Assembly: GCA_017871115.1 (NCBI GenBank)
Contig: JAFCIZ010000005.1
Span: forward strand, 1,906,501 to 1,970,500
From: Cunninghamella blakesleeana
Taxonomy: Eukaryota; Mucoromycota; Mucoromycetes; Mucorales; Cunninghamellaceae
Length of the DNA stretch: 64,000 nt
Direction: 5' to 3'
The translations under genes were made by a program, and so were the position numbers. Shown one piece after another: positions 48,630 through 60,717 of the stretch (the first letter of the stretch is position 1; each line of letters starts with the position of its first letter). The notes beneath the pieces are model-generated. The model was not told the origin of the DNA, ran no database searches, and saw only the letters and a list, made by a program, of their open reading frames with translations.

Positions 48630-49799
48630 TATAGTATTCTAAAATACTTTTATAATTATTTTTATTATATTCTATATATATCACCATCACCATTAGTATT
48701 ATTATTATATTTAAAAAATAAAATGAAATAAATTGAAAGAGTTTCTTTTTTGGCAAAGAAGAAATATAATATAGGTGCAATATTCACTATTAGTTGTATT
48801 ACACATTTTTTTTATGGACTCTTTAAAATTGACAAGGGTTATTTATTTAATTTATGTGGTGGTATGATTAAAATATTCAATCACGTTTTAAATGGGCTTT
48901 TTTACTTTTTTATTTAAACGGGGTATTCGCGAGTTTATTGAATAAAAACTATGCCAATCATTCAAAATATTAATAAATATATATAAATTTATATATATTA
49001 CCCTCATGAAATAAAGTCTTATCACTGGACAATGAACGATCCAAAACATTCATATGCAGGTGGGAAAAATAAAAATGGACAGTTCAAGATTTTGTTAACC
49101 ATGGCCATATTGAAAAAAAGGTGGGCTGTTTTTTTCTTTTTTTCTTTTTTATTGAATGACCTGTCGCAGCAACTATGATATGAATAGATCACCCTTTCTT
49201 TTTTTTGGGGATACCATTGTCTTATCTGCACAGTACCATGTATACTACGGTTTTTATCTTTCTTTTTGGTACTTCAGTTTTATTATTACTAAAAGTATAT
49301 ATGAACATTTCTTATTTAATAATAATAATAATAATAGTAATTGTTTGGCTATACAATAAACAAATAAATAAATAAATATATATATACATATACATATATA
49401 TATATATATATATATATGTACATACGTACGTACTTGCGTACTCTTAAAAATCGTTTATGAGAAAAAAACTAAATAAGGTTCTATGCATAATATTTTTTTT
49501 TTACGATACGCACACACAAAAAAAAATTCTTTATTATTTAATGTTGGTATTTAAAAACGATATCTTATTCTCATTTCCTTCAACAAATATATATAAAAAA
49601 AATACTCTTCTAACTATAAATATAAAGTGTTTTGCAGTAATATACACTTTTTTTTTAAAAAAAAAAGCTCCGTTTATAGCTAAAAAAATAGTGGGCGGAA
49701 TTTTAAAAATAAAAAATAAATAATTCTTTTTTTTTTCGGAATTTTACCTCTTTCTTTTCATTTATTATTCACTAAATAATAAGCAGTTAAACTTCAAAA
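48630..49799. other. Spacer upstream of EF2
   Basis: Includes (TA)n at about 49376-49418, a short CATACGTACGTAC repeat near 49420, T9A10 at 49648-49666, AGCTCCGTTTA at about 49667-49677 and the GC-box-like GCGGAATTTTAA at 49695-49706, 94 bp before the start codon. T-rich leader precedes the ATG. The plus frame at 49457-49723 is AT-rich chance sequence. Confidence 0.5.
49695..49706 (+). promoter_or_regulatory. GC-box-like element before EF2
   Basis: GCGGAATTTTAA preceded by GTGG. Nearly the same word lies about 110-140 bp before the OAT (1024-1035) and MLH1 (6867-6878) starts, and GGGCGGCAT before the STIMATE gene (39054-39062). A shared core-promoter element is inferred. Confidence 0.4.
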
Positions 49800-52700
49800 A
49801 TGGGTAAGCGATATACCATTTTAAAATAATGATAAGAGAGAATATATAGAATCAAATGGATATAAAATATATAAATGGATAGATAGATGAAGAGGATGGA
49901 TGGATTGTTTAAAAGATGGATGAATAATAATATTAATAATAATAATACGCGTTCTTTTTTATTAATTCATTCCACTATTTATATATATATATATATATAT
50001 TTATACGGTCAATTAATATTCTATAGTGGTAAGTCTTTTTTCAAAAAAAAAAAAAAAAAGAATTGAAACAACCGTTTAAAATATATTGTGTTTAAAAATA
50101 TATACATATATAAAAAACACGCTTTTTTATTACTTTGACTAAAGCAATAATATTTTTATTATTATAATATGATATATAGAATTTTACTATTGAAGAAATC
50201 CGTGGTTTGATGGACAAGGTTACCAATGTCCGTAACATGTCCGTTATTGCCCACGTCGATCACGGTAAATCTACTTTATCTGATTCCTTAGTCGCCAAGG
50301 CTGGTATTATTTCTAGTGGTCGTGCTGGTGAAACTCGTTTCATGGATACTCGTGAAGATGAACAACAACGTGGTATTACTATCAAGTCTACTGCTATCTC
50401 TCTTTACTTCAAGCTTTCTAACCCTGAAGATGTTAAAGAAATTAAGGGTCAAAAGACTGATGGTAAATATATAATATTTATAATCAACATGAATTATAAA
50501 AAAAATACCGCAGTTTATACTTATTTTTCTTTTTTTATAAAAAAACTATAATAGGTTCCGATTTCTTAATTAATTTAATCGATTCCCCTGGTCACGTTGA
50601 TTTCTCTTCTGAAGTTACTGCTGCTCTCCGTGTTACTGATGGTGCTTTAGTTGTCGTTGATACCGTTGATTCCGTTTGTGTCCAAACTGAAACTGTATTA
50701 CGTCAAGCTATTGGTGAACGTATCAAGCCTGTTCTCGTTATTAACAAGGTTGATCGTGCTCTTCTTGAATTACAATATGACAAGGAACAATTATATGAAG
50801 TATGTATTATTGCTTTTTTAAAAAAAATACTAAATGAGATACTCTGAACTTTTTGTGGGAAAAAATATTGTGATAAATTTTTTCTAAATGATCATGTGGT
50901 TTTATTTTTTATTTTGATAGGCTTTCGCTCGTACTATTGAATCCGTCAATGTCATTATCGCCACTTATCACGATGAAGTTCTTGGTGATATCCAAGTTGG
51001 TCCTGAAAAGGGTACTGTTGCTTTTGCCTCTGCTCTTCACGGTTGGGGTTTCACTCTTCGTCAATTTGCTAACCGTTATGCTAAGAAATTCGGTGTTGAT
51101 AAAGAAAAGATGATGCAAAGATTATGGGGTGAAAATTACTTCAACCCTAAGACCAAGAAATGGTCTACTAAGCCCGGAGAAGGTGCTCAACGTGGTTTCA
51201 ATATGTTTGTTTTAGATCCTATTTACATGATCTTTGATGCTGTTATGAACCACAAAAACGATAAGATTCCTACTTTATTAGAAAAATTAGAAATCAAGCT
51301 TACTGCTGAAGAAAAGGAAACTCAAGATAAGGTTTTATTAAAGACTATCATGCGTAAATTCTTACCTTGTGGTGATGCTCTCTTAGAAATGATCTGTATC
51401 CATTTACCTTCTCCCGTTACCTCTCAAGCCTATCGTGTTCCTAACTTATACGAAGGTCCTGCTGATGACGAATGTGCTATTGGTATCCGTAACTGTGATC
51501 CTAAAGCTCCTCTTATGTTATATATCTCCAAGATGGTTCCTACCTCTGATAAAGGTCGTTTCTATGCTTTCGGTCGTGTCTTCTCTGGTACTGCCCGTGC
51601 TGGTTTGAAAGTCCGTATCCAAGGTCCTAACTACATTCCTGGCTCCAAGACTGACTTAAACATCAAATCTATTCAACGTACCGTTCTTATGATGGGTCGT
51701 GGTGTTGAATCTATTGATGACTGTCCTGCTGGTAACATTATTGGTCTTGTTGGTGTTGATCAATTCTTAGTTAAATCTGGTACTATTACTACTTCCGAAG
51801 TTGCCCACAACATGAAGGTCATGAAATTCTCTGTCTCTCCAGTTGTGCGTGTTGCTGTTGAAGTCAAGAATGGTGGTGATTTACCTAAATTGGTTGAAGG
51901 TCTTAAGCGTCTTTCTAAATCCGATCCTTGTGTTTTAACTTATACTTCCGAAACTGGTGAACATATTGTTGCTGGTGCTGGTGAACTTCACTTGGAAATT
52001 TGTTTGAAGGATCTTCAAGATGACCACGCTGGTGTTCCATTAAAGATCTCTGATCCCGTTGTCCAATACTGTGAAACTGTCACTGCTGAATCATCTATCC
52101 AATGTTTATCTAAATCTCCTAACAAACATAACCGTATCTTCATGAAGGCTCAACCTTTAGATGAAGAACTTTCTAAAGCTATTGAAGAAGGTAAGATTGG
52201 TGCTAAGGATGATTTCAAATCTCGTGCTCGTATCTTAGCTGATGAATTCTCATGGGATGTTACTGAAGCTCGTAAGATTTGGTGTTTCGGTCCTGAAGGT
52301 ACTGGTCCTAATTTAGTTGTTGATGTTACCAAAGCTGTTCAATATCTTAACGAAATCAAGGATTCTTGTGCTGCTGGTTTCCAATGGGCTACTAAAGAAG
52401 GTCCTCTTGCTGAAGAAAACTTACGTGGTTGTAGATTCAACATTATGGATGTTACCCTTCACGCTGATGCTATCCATCGTGGTGGTGGTCAAATCATTCC
52501 TACCTTCCGTCGTGTAGTTTATGCTTCCGTTTTAACTGCTACTCCTGCTGTTCAAGAACCCGTCTTCTTGGTTGAAATTCAATGTCCTCAAGCTGCTATT
52601 GGTGGTATTTACGGTGTTCTTAACAGACGTCGTGGTACCGTCTTCCACGAAGAACAACGTCCTGGTACCCCCATGATGACCGTTAAGGCTTACTTACCTG

Positions 52701-53000
52701 TAAATGAATCTTTCGGTTTCAACGGTGATCTCCGTGCTGCCACCTCTGGTCAAGCTTTCCCTCAAGCTGTATTCGATCATTGGGAACCTATGTCTGGTGA
52801 TCCTTTAGTTCCTGGTAACAAGGGTAAGTTAATTGATTAATTAAAAAAAATAAGAATAGAAAAATAAGCAACAATGATTAATTTAAATATATTTGTATTT
52901 TTTTCTTTGAATAGTCTATGATATCATCCGTGAAACTCGTAAGAGAAAGGGTCTTAAGGAAGATATTCCTGGTCTTGAAAACTACTATGATAAATTGTAA
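49800..53000 (+). CDS. Translation elongation factor 2
   Basis: GTPase that translocates tRNA-mRNA on the 80S ribosome. Exons 49800-49803, 50027-50028, 50180-50462, 50555-50799, 50921-52823 and 52915-53000 total 2523 nt, 840 residues (yeast 842). G1 is AHVDHGKS at residues 26-33, as in yeast. Switch and G motifs: [32 protein letters not shown]. Domain IV has [15 protein letters not shown], whose His before Arg-Gly-Gly is the diphthamide site. The C terminus is [16 protein letters not shown]. To obtain the invariant MVNFT start, exon 1 must supply ATGG, a 2-nt microexon (TG at 50027-50028) the next two bases, and exon 3 begins AATTTT. Codon use is strongly biased to GGT, GCT, CGT, TCC and AAG, as expected for a top-expressed gene. 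Secure identity; the microexon is inference from splice signals and conservation. Confidence 0.97.
50027..50028 (+). other. Predicted 2-nt microexon of EF2
   Basis: TG flanked by acceptor TTCTATAG (50019-50026) and donor GTAAGT (50029-50034). Without it exon 1 (ATGG) joins exon 3 out of frame and hits a stop within a few codons. With it codon 2 becomes GTG and the protein starts [11 protein letters not shown]. Neither reading through from 50027 nor starting at another ATG gives an open EF2 frame. Confidence 0.8.
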
Positions 53001-55766
53001 ACAAATTTGCTACTTTCATCCTCTTTTTTAAATAAATGAAGTAATGTATTTATCATATAGAATATATTTATGCATTAATTAATTATCCAAAATATTTTTT
53101 GGGTAATATGTAAACAGTCAAATCTAAAAAAAATAATCATAATATTTTCATTATAATAAAATATAAAACTATATATATTAGTAGCTGTAGTATAATACTA
53201 TCTATTTATTGATTTAGCGATTTTAATTGTGTGTGTAATAATATTTGATTTTTTAAAAAAAAGAATGAAGTTATATATAACTGGATAAAAAAAATACAAC
53301 TTTTTTTCCTTTCCTCCACATATTTACAAAAATTTTTTAATGAAAACCTGCATAAAGTATTTCTAAGTTTATTACGAATAATACATAAAAAATAAAAGCA
53401 CAACACTAAAATATACTGCTGAAATTATTTCCTTTTGTAACCAAAATGGACCTACACGATTAATGGAGATATTTAAAAAAAGAGTAACAGAAACTCATTA
53501 TTATTAAATACACACACTTTATTGTGAATAAAGGAGCTTTGAAGTTTATAACTATAGATTAATTACTATTGTTATTAGTATATATATAATAATTAATAGC
53601 TGGTCCCAACTTGAAAAATAACCTTCAACATTTTATCACGAAACAGCAACAAATGTAGTAATAAGAATAATAAAAGAAATATTTATGTTTTGAACTGAAA
53701 ATAGTAAGTAATACTGATATATATTTATAAACCATTCGTAACGTAGTACTTCTTATAACAGTATTAACTATCTGAGTAATCTAACTCATAGCCCCTTCTT
53801 CTCACTTTACTTTTATATACCTAGAAAAGACATTATTTTAATAACATACAACTACGTATACTAGTTTGGATGAAGAATATGAAAAAATATATCAAAAATA
53901 AACGGGTCAATAATATGTTAAATTACGAAAGGATAAATCACTAAATAAAAAAATTCTAAAAAGCATTAAATAACTTAATTTATTTTCTACTTATTTATAT
54001 CAATTGTATATAGCATTAAATATGGTTGCTCCTTTTTCTATTTAATAATTTGTACCAAAACATGTATTGCAATAAAGGAAAGAAATCTGAATCATTTGTT
54101 GACACTAGTAATGAAATTTGTAAGTGAAATATTTATAATAATAATAATATAAATATAAATATAAATACATGATTTACAACAATAATTTTAATTTTTTACT
54201 TTTATGTACCTTCATATTTTTATTTTTTGTTTTTTTTTTAAAATAGAAATGTAGGTCCTACTATATATAATAGTCCACTTCAAGACGACCTGTGTACCAA
54301 ACTATTTAAAGGAGCGCCATGATCAACGTTAATACATTTTTACCTCTGATTTAAAATATAACGGCCATTATAACTCAAATGATAGAAATCAAGTTTATTC
54401 AATAATGATCATGGATTACTTCAGTGGATATGAAAAAATGGAACTCAGACAATGGTACATCTAATAGTTGTCGACTATCTTAAATTAACAAAAAAATTTA
54501 AAGTGGAAATTAGTATAATGTAAAAAAAAAAAATTGAGCAAATTAAAAAATTGACTGGTACCATTTAATTTTATTTTTATTTTTTTTCAAAGGAATAATA
54601 TTTTTTTACTGGAGGTTATTAATTTTACTGTGTATATTTTTTTAATTATTATATATATATGTGTTCAATTTTTTTGAAGTTCTATAAATTTATTTGGTCT
54701 AATTATTCTGTATTGTCCCCAGCTGTATTTCTTAATTTCTGGTAAATAGGAACACTTTTTATTCGATGGGTTGGTCCTCTTTTTTCTATTCAAGTTAGTT
54801 TCGTATTTTTTTATTATTCTGAATAGTACTTCGATTCTATGCAAAATAGCTCTTATCAAAGGTGATGGCACTCTTTTATTATAGTTATTTGTTTTTCTGG
54901 CAATAGTATATGGTTCTTAATCTCTGTGCTAATATTCCAACTATAGTTGATCAATATATTTGTTTTTAACGAAACACGGTGGGTTTATACAGTATTATAT
55001 TCTGATATGCAAGGAAATATCTATATTTTAAGTATTACTTTCATTCCTACCGCATGTACCATTTAGGGATATCAACAACTTATTTTTTAGTACTATTAAA
55101 CAATATCGATTTACAGTATTTTTATTATTTTTAAAATATAATTATTTAGTTTTTATTTTTTTAGTGTATTTTTTATTGGTACAGTTATAAAAAATAATAA
55201 AAAAAGTAAATAAAAAATTGATTATATATATAAAACAATTGTTTTACTTAAATTATCAAAATGTACGTATTAAAGAAAAGCTACCAAGTTGATGGAGTAA
55301 AATGTATTTTAATTCAATGCTTAAATTAAATATCAATATTAATTATAACCTATAGCTTAGCTAGTATCAATTTTTAAAAAAAGAAATAACCATACAAAGA
55401 TTCTTTTAATATAAAAAATTATAAATGTACAAGCTATCTTTTTTGTGCCCTTTAATGTGTGCTAGTAAAACTTATTATAGACATATAGTTGCGTGAAAAA
55501 AAAAATTCCACAATTATTATATACAATTAATAAAGCCAAAGATCATTTTTAAATAAATAAAAATATAAACGTTAAATAATTTATACGATATTATTTTTTA
55601 TAAATACATTTATAGAAGTTTGCAACACTCAAACACATTTAAACGCTTTTTTTTTTAAGGAATATACATTCGAACAAAATAAATTTTATTTTAATATTAA
55701 TGAATAGTAATAATAATAGTCATTTTAACCCTTTGTTATCTATAATAAAACATCTTCTTGAATTGT
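53001..55766. other. 2.8 kb convergent spacer between EF2 and ADP/ATP carrier genes
   Basis: Unusually long for convergent genes. No intact gene. Base composition is less homopolymeric from about 53600 to 55100 than in other spacers, and short broken frames appear, such as a basic minus-strand frame at 54665-54871. This suggests decayed, possibly transposon-derived DNA, but no terminal repeats or recognisable domains were seen. Confidence 0.45.
54665..54871 (-). pseudogene. Possible coding relic, basic fragment
   Basis: 68-codon frame, SPLIRAILHRIEVLFRIIKK near the start and KKYSWGQYRIIRPNKFIELQ near the end. Its amino-acid mix is protein-like rather than the Phe/Tyr/Ile/Asn typical of chance frames here. 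No family recognised and no splice partners found. Confidence 0.2.
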
Positions 55767-57300
55767 TTAGTATTTCTTTCCGAAGACAGCAACTTGGAGG
55801 TAATCGTAACCACTATAAAGAAAAAATAAATAAATGTTATTATTTTTGTTTTTGTATCATGTGTCCATTATTATTTATAAATATCTTATTCCAACTTACG
55901 ATAAGACACCCTATAGTAGTTACAAGGAGGTAGATAAATGAAAAAAAGAAAAGAAAAAAAAAAGTTAGTAAATCATTCTATTAAAGTTTTATCATGTTAT
56001 GTTATATAAATGGAACGAATAATTACAGCACCGGCGACGGCACGGAGAATGTTAGCTATTAAAAAAAATTAAAGTTGAATAAATAAAAAGTTAGAGATCA
56101 ATCAAAAATCAGGGGGAAGAAAAAAGAAAAAGAAAAAAACACTTACCACCAGCACCCTTGAAGAGAGATTTAACACCTTCCTTGGCAACGATTTCTCTGA
56201 AGGCATGGAGAGAAGAGTCGTATTTAACGGCAGCACCGGAAGTCATCATCATACGTCTACGAACGGTATCAATAGGGTAAGAAGCTAATAATTTTTTTAA
56301 AAAAAAAATAACAAAAAAAGTAAGATCAGTCACATTGAAATTCCGCATCATTTCCACCTCTTTTTTTTTTTTACTAGGATCTACCTAGTTTATTTATATT
56401 ATAATTTCTACTTACCAAGACCAGCACCAGTGGTAACAGCCCAACCTAATAAGAAGGAAGCAAGGAAAGAGTCCTTAAGGTTTTCAGGTAAAACAGGTTT
56501 GATAGAGTCATACATACCGAAGTAAAGACCACGGTAAACAATGATACCAACACAAGAGATGTTGAAACCACGGTAAAGACCAGCAATACCATCGGAAGCT
56601 AAAGTCTTTCTGTAGACATCGATTAAACCGTTGAATTGACGTTCACCTCCACCCTTGGAAGATTTAGCATCGTTAGCAAGACGAGTACGAGCATAATCGA
56701 GAGAGTAGACGAAGAAAAGAGAACAAGCACCAGCGGCACCACCGGAAGCTAAGTTACCAGCGAACCAAGCCCAATAACCATCCTTCTTCTTGTCCTTGTT
56801 GAACATACGCTTGAACTTATCTTTGAAAGCAAAGTTAAGAGCTTGGGTAGGGAAGTAACGGATAACGTTAGCAGTGTTACCTCTCCACATGGAAATTAAA
56901 CCTTCATCTTTGACAGTACGAGTGAAACAGTCACCAATACCTTTGTAAGGAGAAGCAAGACGACCTTGTTTAATCATTTCATCTTGATTTTGAACTAATA
57001 ACTTGATACGTTCAATAGGGGCAGCAGCGGTCTTGGAGACGGCAGCAGAGACACCACCCATAAGGAAGTCCTAAAAATAAATAAGAACATAAGAAATAAA
57101 ACGATAAGTATAGGTAAGAAAGAGTAAAGACTTTATTCATCTTTTTTTTTGTTTATTTTATTTTTTAAAGTATCATCTTATGATATAGATATATAAATAT
57201 AGATATATTTCATATTTCATATTTAAATCTAATATTATAATATAATATAAAACATAATACTTACAATGGCGAATTTGTTTTGTTCGACGAAAGAAGACAT
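55767..57300 (-). CDS. Mitochondrial ADP/ATP carrier
   Basis: Inner-membrane antiporter exchanging cytosolic ADP for matrix ATP. Exons 57265-57300, 56416-57070, 56147-56284, 56027-56055, 55900-55910 and 55767-55812 total 915 nt, 304 residues. Three mitochondrial-carrier repeats are visible by their PX[DE]XX[KR] motifs: [20 protein letters not shown] (first residue degenerate, as in AACs) and [13 protein letters not shown]. The last contains RRRMMM, diagnostic of ADP/ATP carriers. Also visible are [15 protein letters not shown] and [23 protein letters not shown]. The 3' end uses a 29-nt and then an 11-nt exon to restore [31 protein letters not shown]. Biased codon use fits high expression. Very secure; the 11-nt exon is inferred from family sequence and good splice sites. 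Confidence 0.97.
55900..55910 (-). other. 11-nt microexon of the ADP/ATP carrier gene
   Basis: Encodes GVL plus two bases of the next codon, between acceptor CTATAG and donor GTAAGT on the minus strand. It is needed to join RAVAGA to GYDYLQ in frame and matches the family's conserved GVL at this position. Confidence 0.85.
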
Positions 57301-57674
57301 TTTTATATATTATAAAATGTACAAAGGAGTGGGGTTAAAAAGTAAAGAAAAAGGGAAAGAAAAAACAAAAAGAAAAGTGTACCCCTCCTTTGAATTTTAT
57401 ATTTCACGAAAAAAAAAAAAAAATTTTTTTTTTCTGTGATTGAAAAAATTCTGATTGGCCAATTCTTGTTTTCTTTTTAAAATTTTTATATTTTAAACCA
57501 GCCAGGGTAGGCTGTAAAAAAAAAAAAAATCAAAATCAAATGAAAGTTGAATATAAACTTTCTTTACTCCATTCGGAGTCACTAATTGAATCCCGTTTTC
57601 CGATATCACTATTATTTTATTTTTAAAATTTTAGAATAAATAATAAATAAACATGTATCTTAATTTGAAATAAA

Positions 57675-57725
<51 letters not shown>

Positions 57726-58634
57726 ATCATTGCTTTTATTATTCGATACATTTATATTTATGAGAATTTAAATATTAAGGAGTGATAATGATGCTGGTAT
57801 ATTTTCATGTACGAGTGATAGGCAAAAAAAAAAATTATATGGAATTAAAATACCGCCAATTGGCCGTTGGTCATGTTAATCCTCGTCTACCCGAATCAAA
57901 CATTTATCACAAATTAAAACTGTATAGCGTTTTTTATGTAAAATATAAATTTACTTTAATTATTTATAAAATAAAAATAGGATATATACATATATAAAAA
58001 AGATAAAGCAGTCATAAAAAAATACGAGTTTGGATAATCATTTCTTGCTGCATTTATTAAAAAACTTACTACTGCATTTTATTTTTTGAGAAAAACCATT
58101 TTACTGCCAATAACAACTATAATAATAATAATATTAATAATAAATTAATTACATTTTTACATGTATATTATATTTTTATATAATAAGCGTCTTTTTTTTA
58201 AGAAAATATCTCTTCCTGTCTGTTTGAAGTTATTAAGACAGCCAAGGCTAAAAGACAACTTATTGTATAATAATAATGATCGGAATATGCATAAAATACT
58301 TATTTCACAATATCTCAATTGAACAGAATAAATAGAAATCAGCTCAAACAAAATAAAGAAACCAAGTAATATTTTAATAAAAGATTTCAAAATATTAAAC
58401 ATTATATAATTATCTCAAAGTAGAGGAATAAAATGAATTATATAAGTATTCCTATTTATTGCTGAAAAAAGACGGAATTTAAAAAATTTAAGGAAAAAAA
58501 ATAAATATATTTGAATTTCATTTTTTTTAACCATTTTTTTCTTCACATTTTTTTTTTTTGGTATAATCCATTCAAAGTTGACATATATATCATTCCATAT
58601 TATCAATCAATATTAAAATAATCTTATAAATACC
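57301..58634. other. Divergent spacer between ADP/ATP carrier and ISA2 genes
   Basis: Contains an A15T11-type step near 57410-57430, a 43-bp (TA)n run at 57679-57721, and otherwise AT-rich sequence. The plus frame at 57782-57997 and minus frames around 58157-58606 have no supportable homology. Confidence 0.5.
57679..57721. repeat. (TA)n microsatellite, about 43 bp
   Basis: The longest TA run in the window, in the spacer between the carrier and ISA2 genes. Confidence 0.9.
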
Positions 58635-59449
58635 ATGTTACGATCGCTCTCTCATTTAATACGTCGGTCTTCTGCCTCTACTTCGATTAATCGGACAATA
58701 ACAGTCGCACGACCAACAACTAGAACCTTCCCCTTAAATTATACTCGATTTCAATTATATTCACAATCAGCAACTGCAACTAAAGAAGCAGTAGAACGTT
58801 GGAATGGAGCTATTGTTAAACAAGCAGATAATGAATCCGGTATAAATATCACTGATAGAGCTTTAAAGGTAATAAAAAATAATAAAAAATTAGATATATA
58901 TATATATATATATGAAGTAGGATAATGTTAATTTTAAAATAATATCTGTAAAAAAAAAAAAAAACGAATGACTAATCATACCTATTTACTTTTTATCTAT
59001 ATATTATATATTATATTATAGCAACTTAAATATATTGCCGAAAGAGATAATGATCCTGATCAATTATTACGTATTATGGTAGATTCTGGAGGTTGTCATG
59101 GATATCAAAATAAAATGGAATTAACAAAAACAGTAGACGAAGACGATTTGTAAGTACCATACCCTATGGCAATTTATTTATAAAAAAGAGAAAAAGGGAT
59201 AGAAGAATAAAGAGGATCATGATATTGATTATTTTTTTATTTTACTTTTATAATAGTATTTTTGAAAAGGATGGTGTAAGGGTCGTTGTAGACGGCGTAT
59301 CATTACAATTTCTTAAAGGATCAAATGTGGATTTTATCGAAGAATTAATTGGATCAACCTTTCAAGTAGTAAATAATCCTAACGCAAAAAATAGCTGTGG
59401 TTGTAATATTTCATATGATATTGATTTGGATATGTTGACACAGAATTAA
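58635..59449 (+). CDS. ISA2: Mitochondrial iron-sulfur cluster assembly protein Isa2
   Basis: A-type (HesB/IscA) scaffold that with Isa1 and Iba57 makes [4Fe-4S] clusters for mitochondrial enzymes such as aconitase and lipoate synthase. Exons 58635-58868, 59022-59149 and 59257-59449 total 555 nt, 184 residues. The first roughly 55 residues are an Arg/Ser/Thr-rich presequence (MLRSLSHLIRRSSASTSINR) suited to mitochondrial import. The core has ITDRALKQLKYIAERDNDPD, LLRIMVDSGGCHGYQ with the first ligand cysteine, VVVDGVSLQFLKGS, and the C-terminal CGCN with the two other cysteines. GGCHGYQ rather than GGCSGMQ/GGCHGLSY places it with Isa2 rather than Isa1. Splice junctions are canonical. Confidence 0.94.
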
Positions 59450-60684
59450 TTTTTATAACATATATACTTGTATTATTTATTTAAATAAAAATCAAAATTA
59501 AAAAAGATGTAATCTATAATAACAAAAATAAAAATACATATTTCTCTCTCATTTATAAATATTATTGAATAAAATGGAACAACGAGGAAAAAAATTCTAC
59601 GTTAAAAAGTTTACTTATTTCACTAATTTCTATTAAATCCATAGTATAATCCTAAAATCTAAATTAATATGACTCAATTAAAAAAATCTTTTAAATGTAT
59701 GCAAATATGTATATATATATAAGATAATCATTAACTGATTAAAGAATAAGAAAGGTAGTAAAAATGAAAACAAGACAAATAATAATAAAAATAAAAGCAT
59801 AACATTAAAGAAAAAGTAACAAAGACAGAGCAGTAAGAGAATAAATAAACTTAAAGTTTTTAAATGGATTCGATTTTGCTTGGCTATATTGCTCTTCCAA
59901 AGTATTACTATACTTTTTATATAATAGAGAATTTCTTTTAGTTTCATTATTTTTATTTTTATGCTTATTTCATGCTAAATAGTCTCCTTTTAGAAAAACT
60001 CTCTTTTTTTTTCATTTCTATTTTATTATTCATCTATTGTTTTTATACTTTATATTTCAATATACTATTCATTATGTATAACATTATAAATTAAAAAATA
60101 TATAATTATATCATTAAAAAAGCTATTTTTACAAATACAAGTATTAAAGAAACAAAACTGAGTACCTGTGTCTTCGAAATATAAATAAAATAGGCTAAAG
60201 CATTTTTTTCATCAATGTAGGTCTATTAAAAATTAAATCGAAAAAATGAAAAGTAAAAGTGGTAAATGATCGTAACAATGCTATTTAAGTAATTTCATAA
60301 TAAAATACGCAAATACATATATATACCTCTAATAAAATTACTTTGATGAAAAAAGAGAAGAATATTAGCAGGTTTTTAATCGCAATTTGCCCACAATCAT
60401 CGCCACACGATATCCATTTGGGCACATATAATTTTCATAGTGATACTGTTGCATTTTGTACACAATTTCTTCAATGTGATGAAATCATCCATTTTTATAT
60501 ATTTTACCATTGGGCTTTATTTTATTTTATTTCGACTATAGTTATCATAATCATTATTGTTTTTTAATTGACTTAAATTAATGAGTATTTCCTATTAATT
60601 ATTTCCGTAAATAATGAAGATATAAAAACGCCTGCCTTGTTATTAGGTTTGTTTTCACCTAATTTATTATTTGTTGGTAAATGA

Positions 60685-60717
<33 letters not shown>

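Noticed and set aside
57782..57997. Plus-strand 71-codon frame between carrier and ISA2
   Set aside because: No domain, no conserved motif, ends in AT-rich chance sequence.
60343..60567. Plus-strand 74-codon frame (ICPQSSPHDIHLG region)
   Set aside because: Some unusual composition, but the opposite strand is equally open locally and neither gives a recognisable protein.
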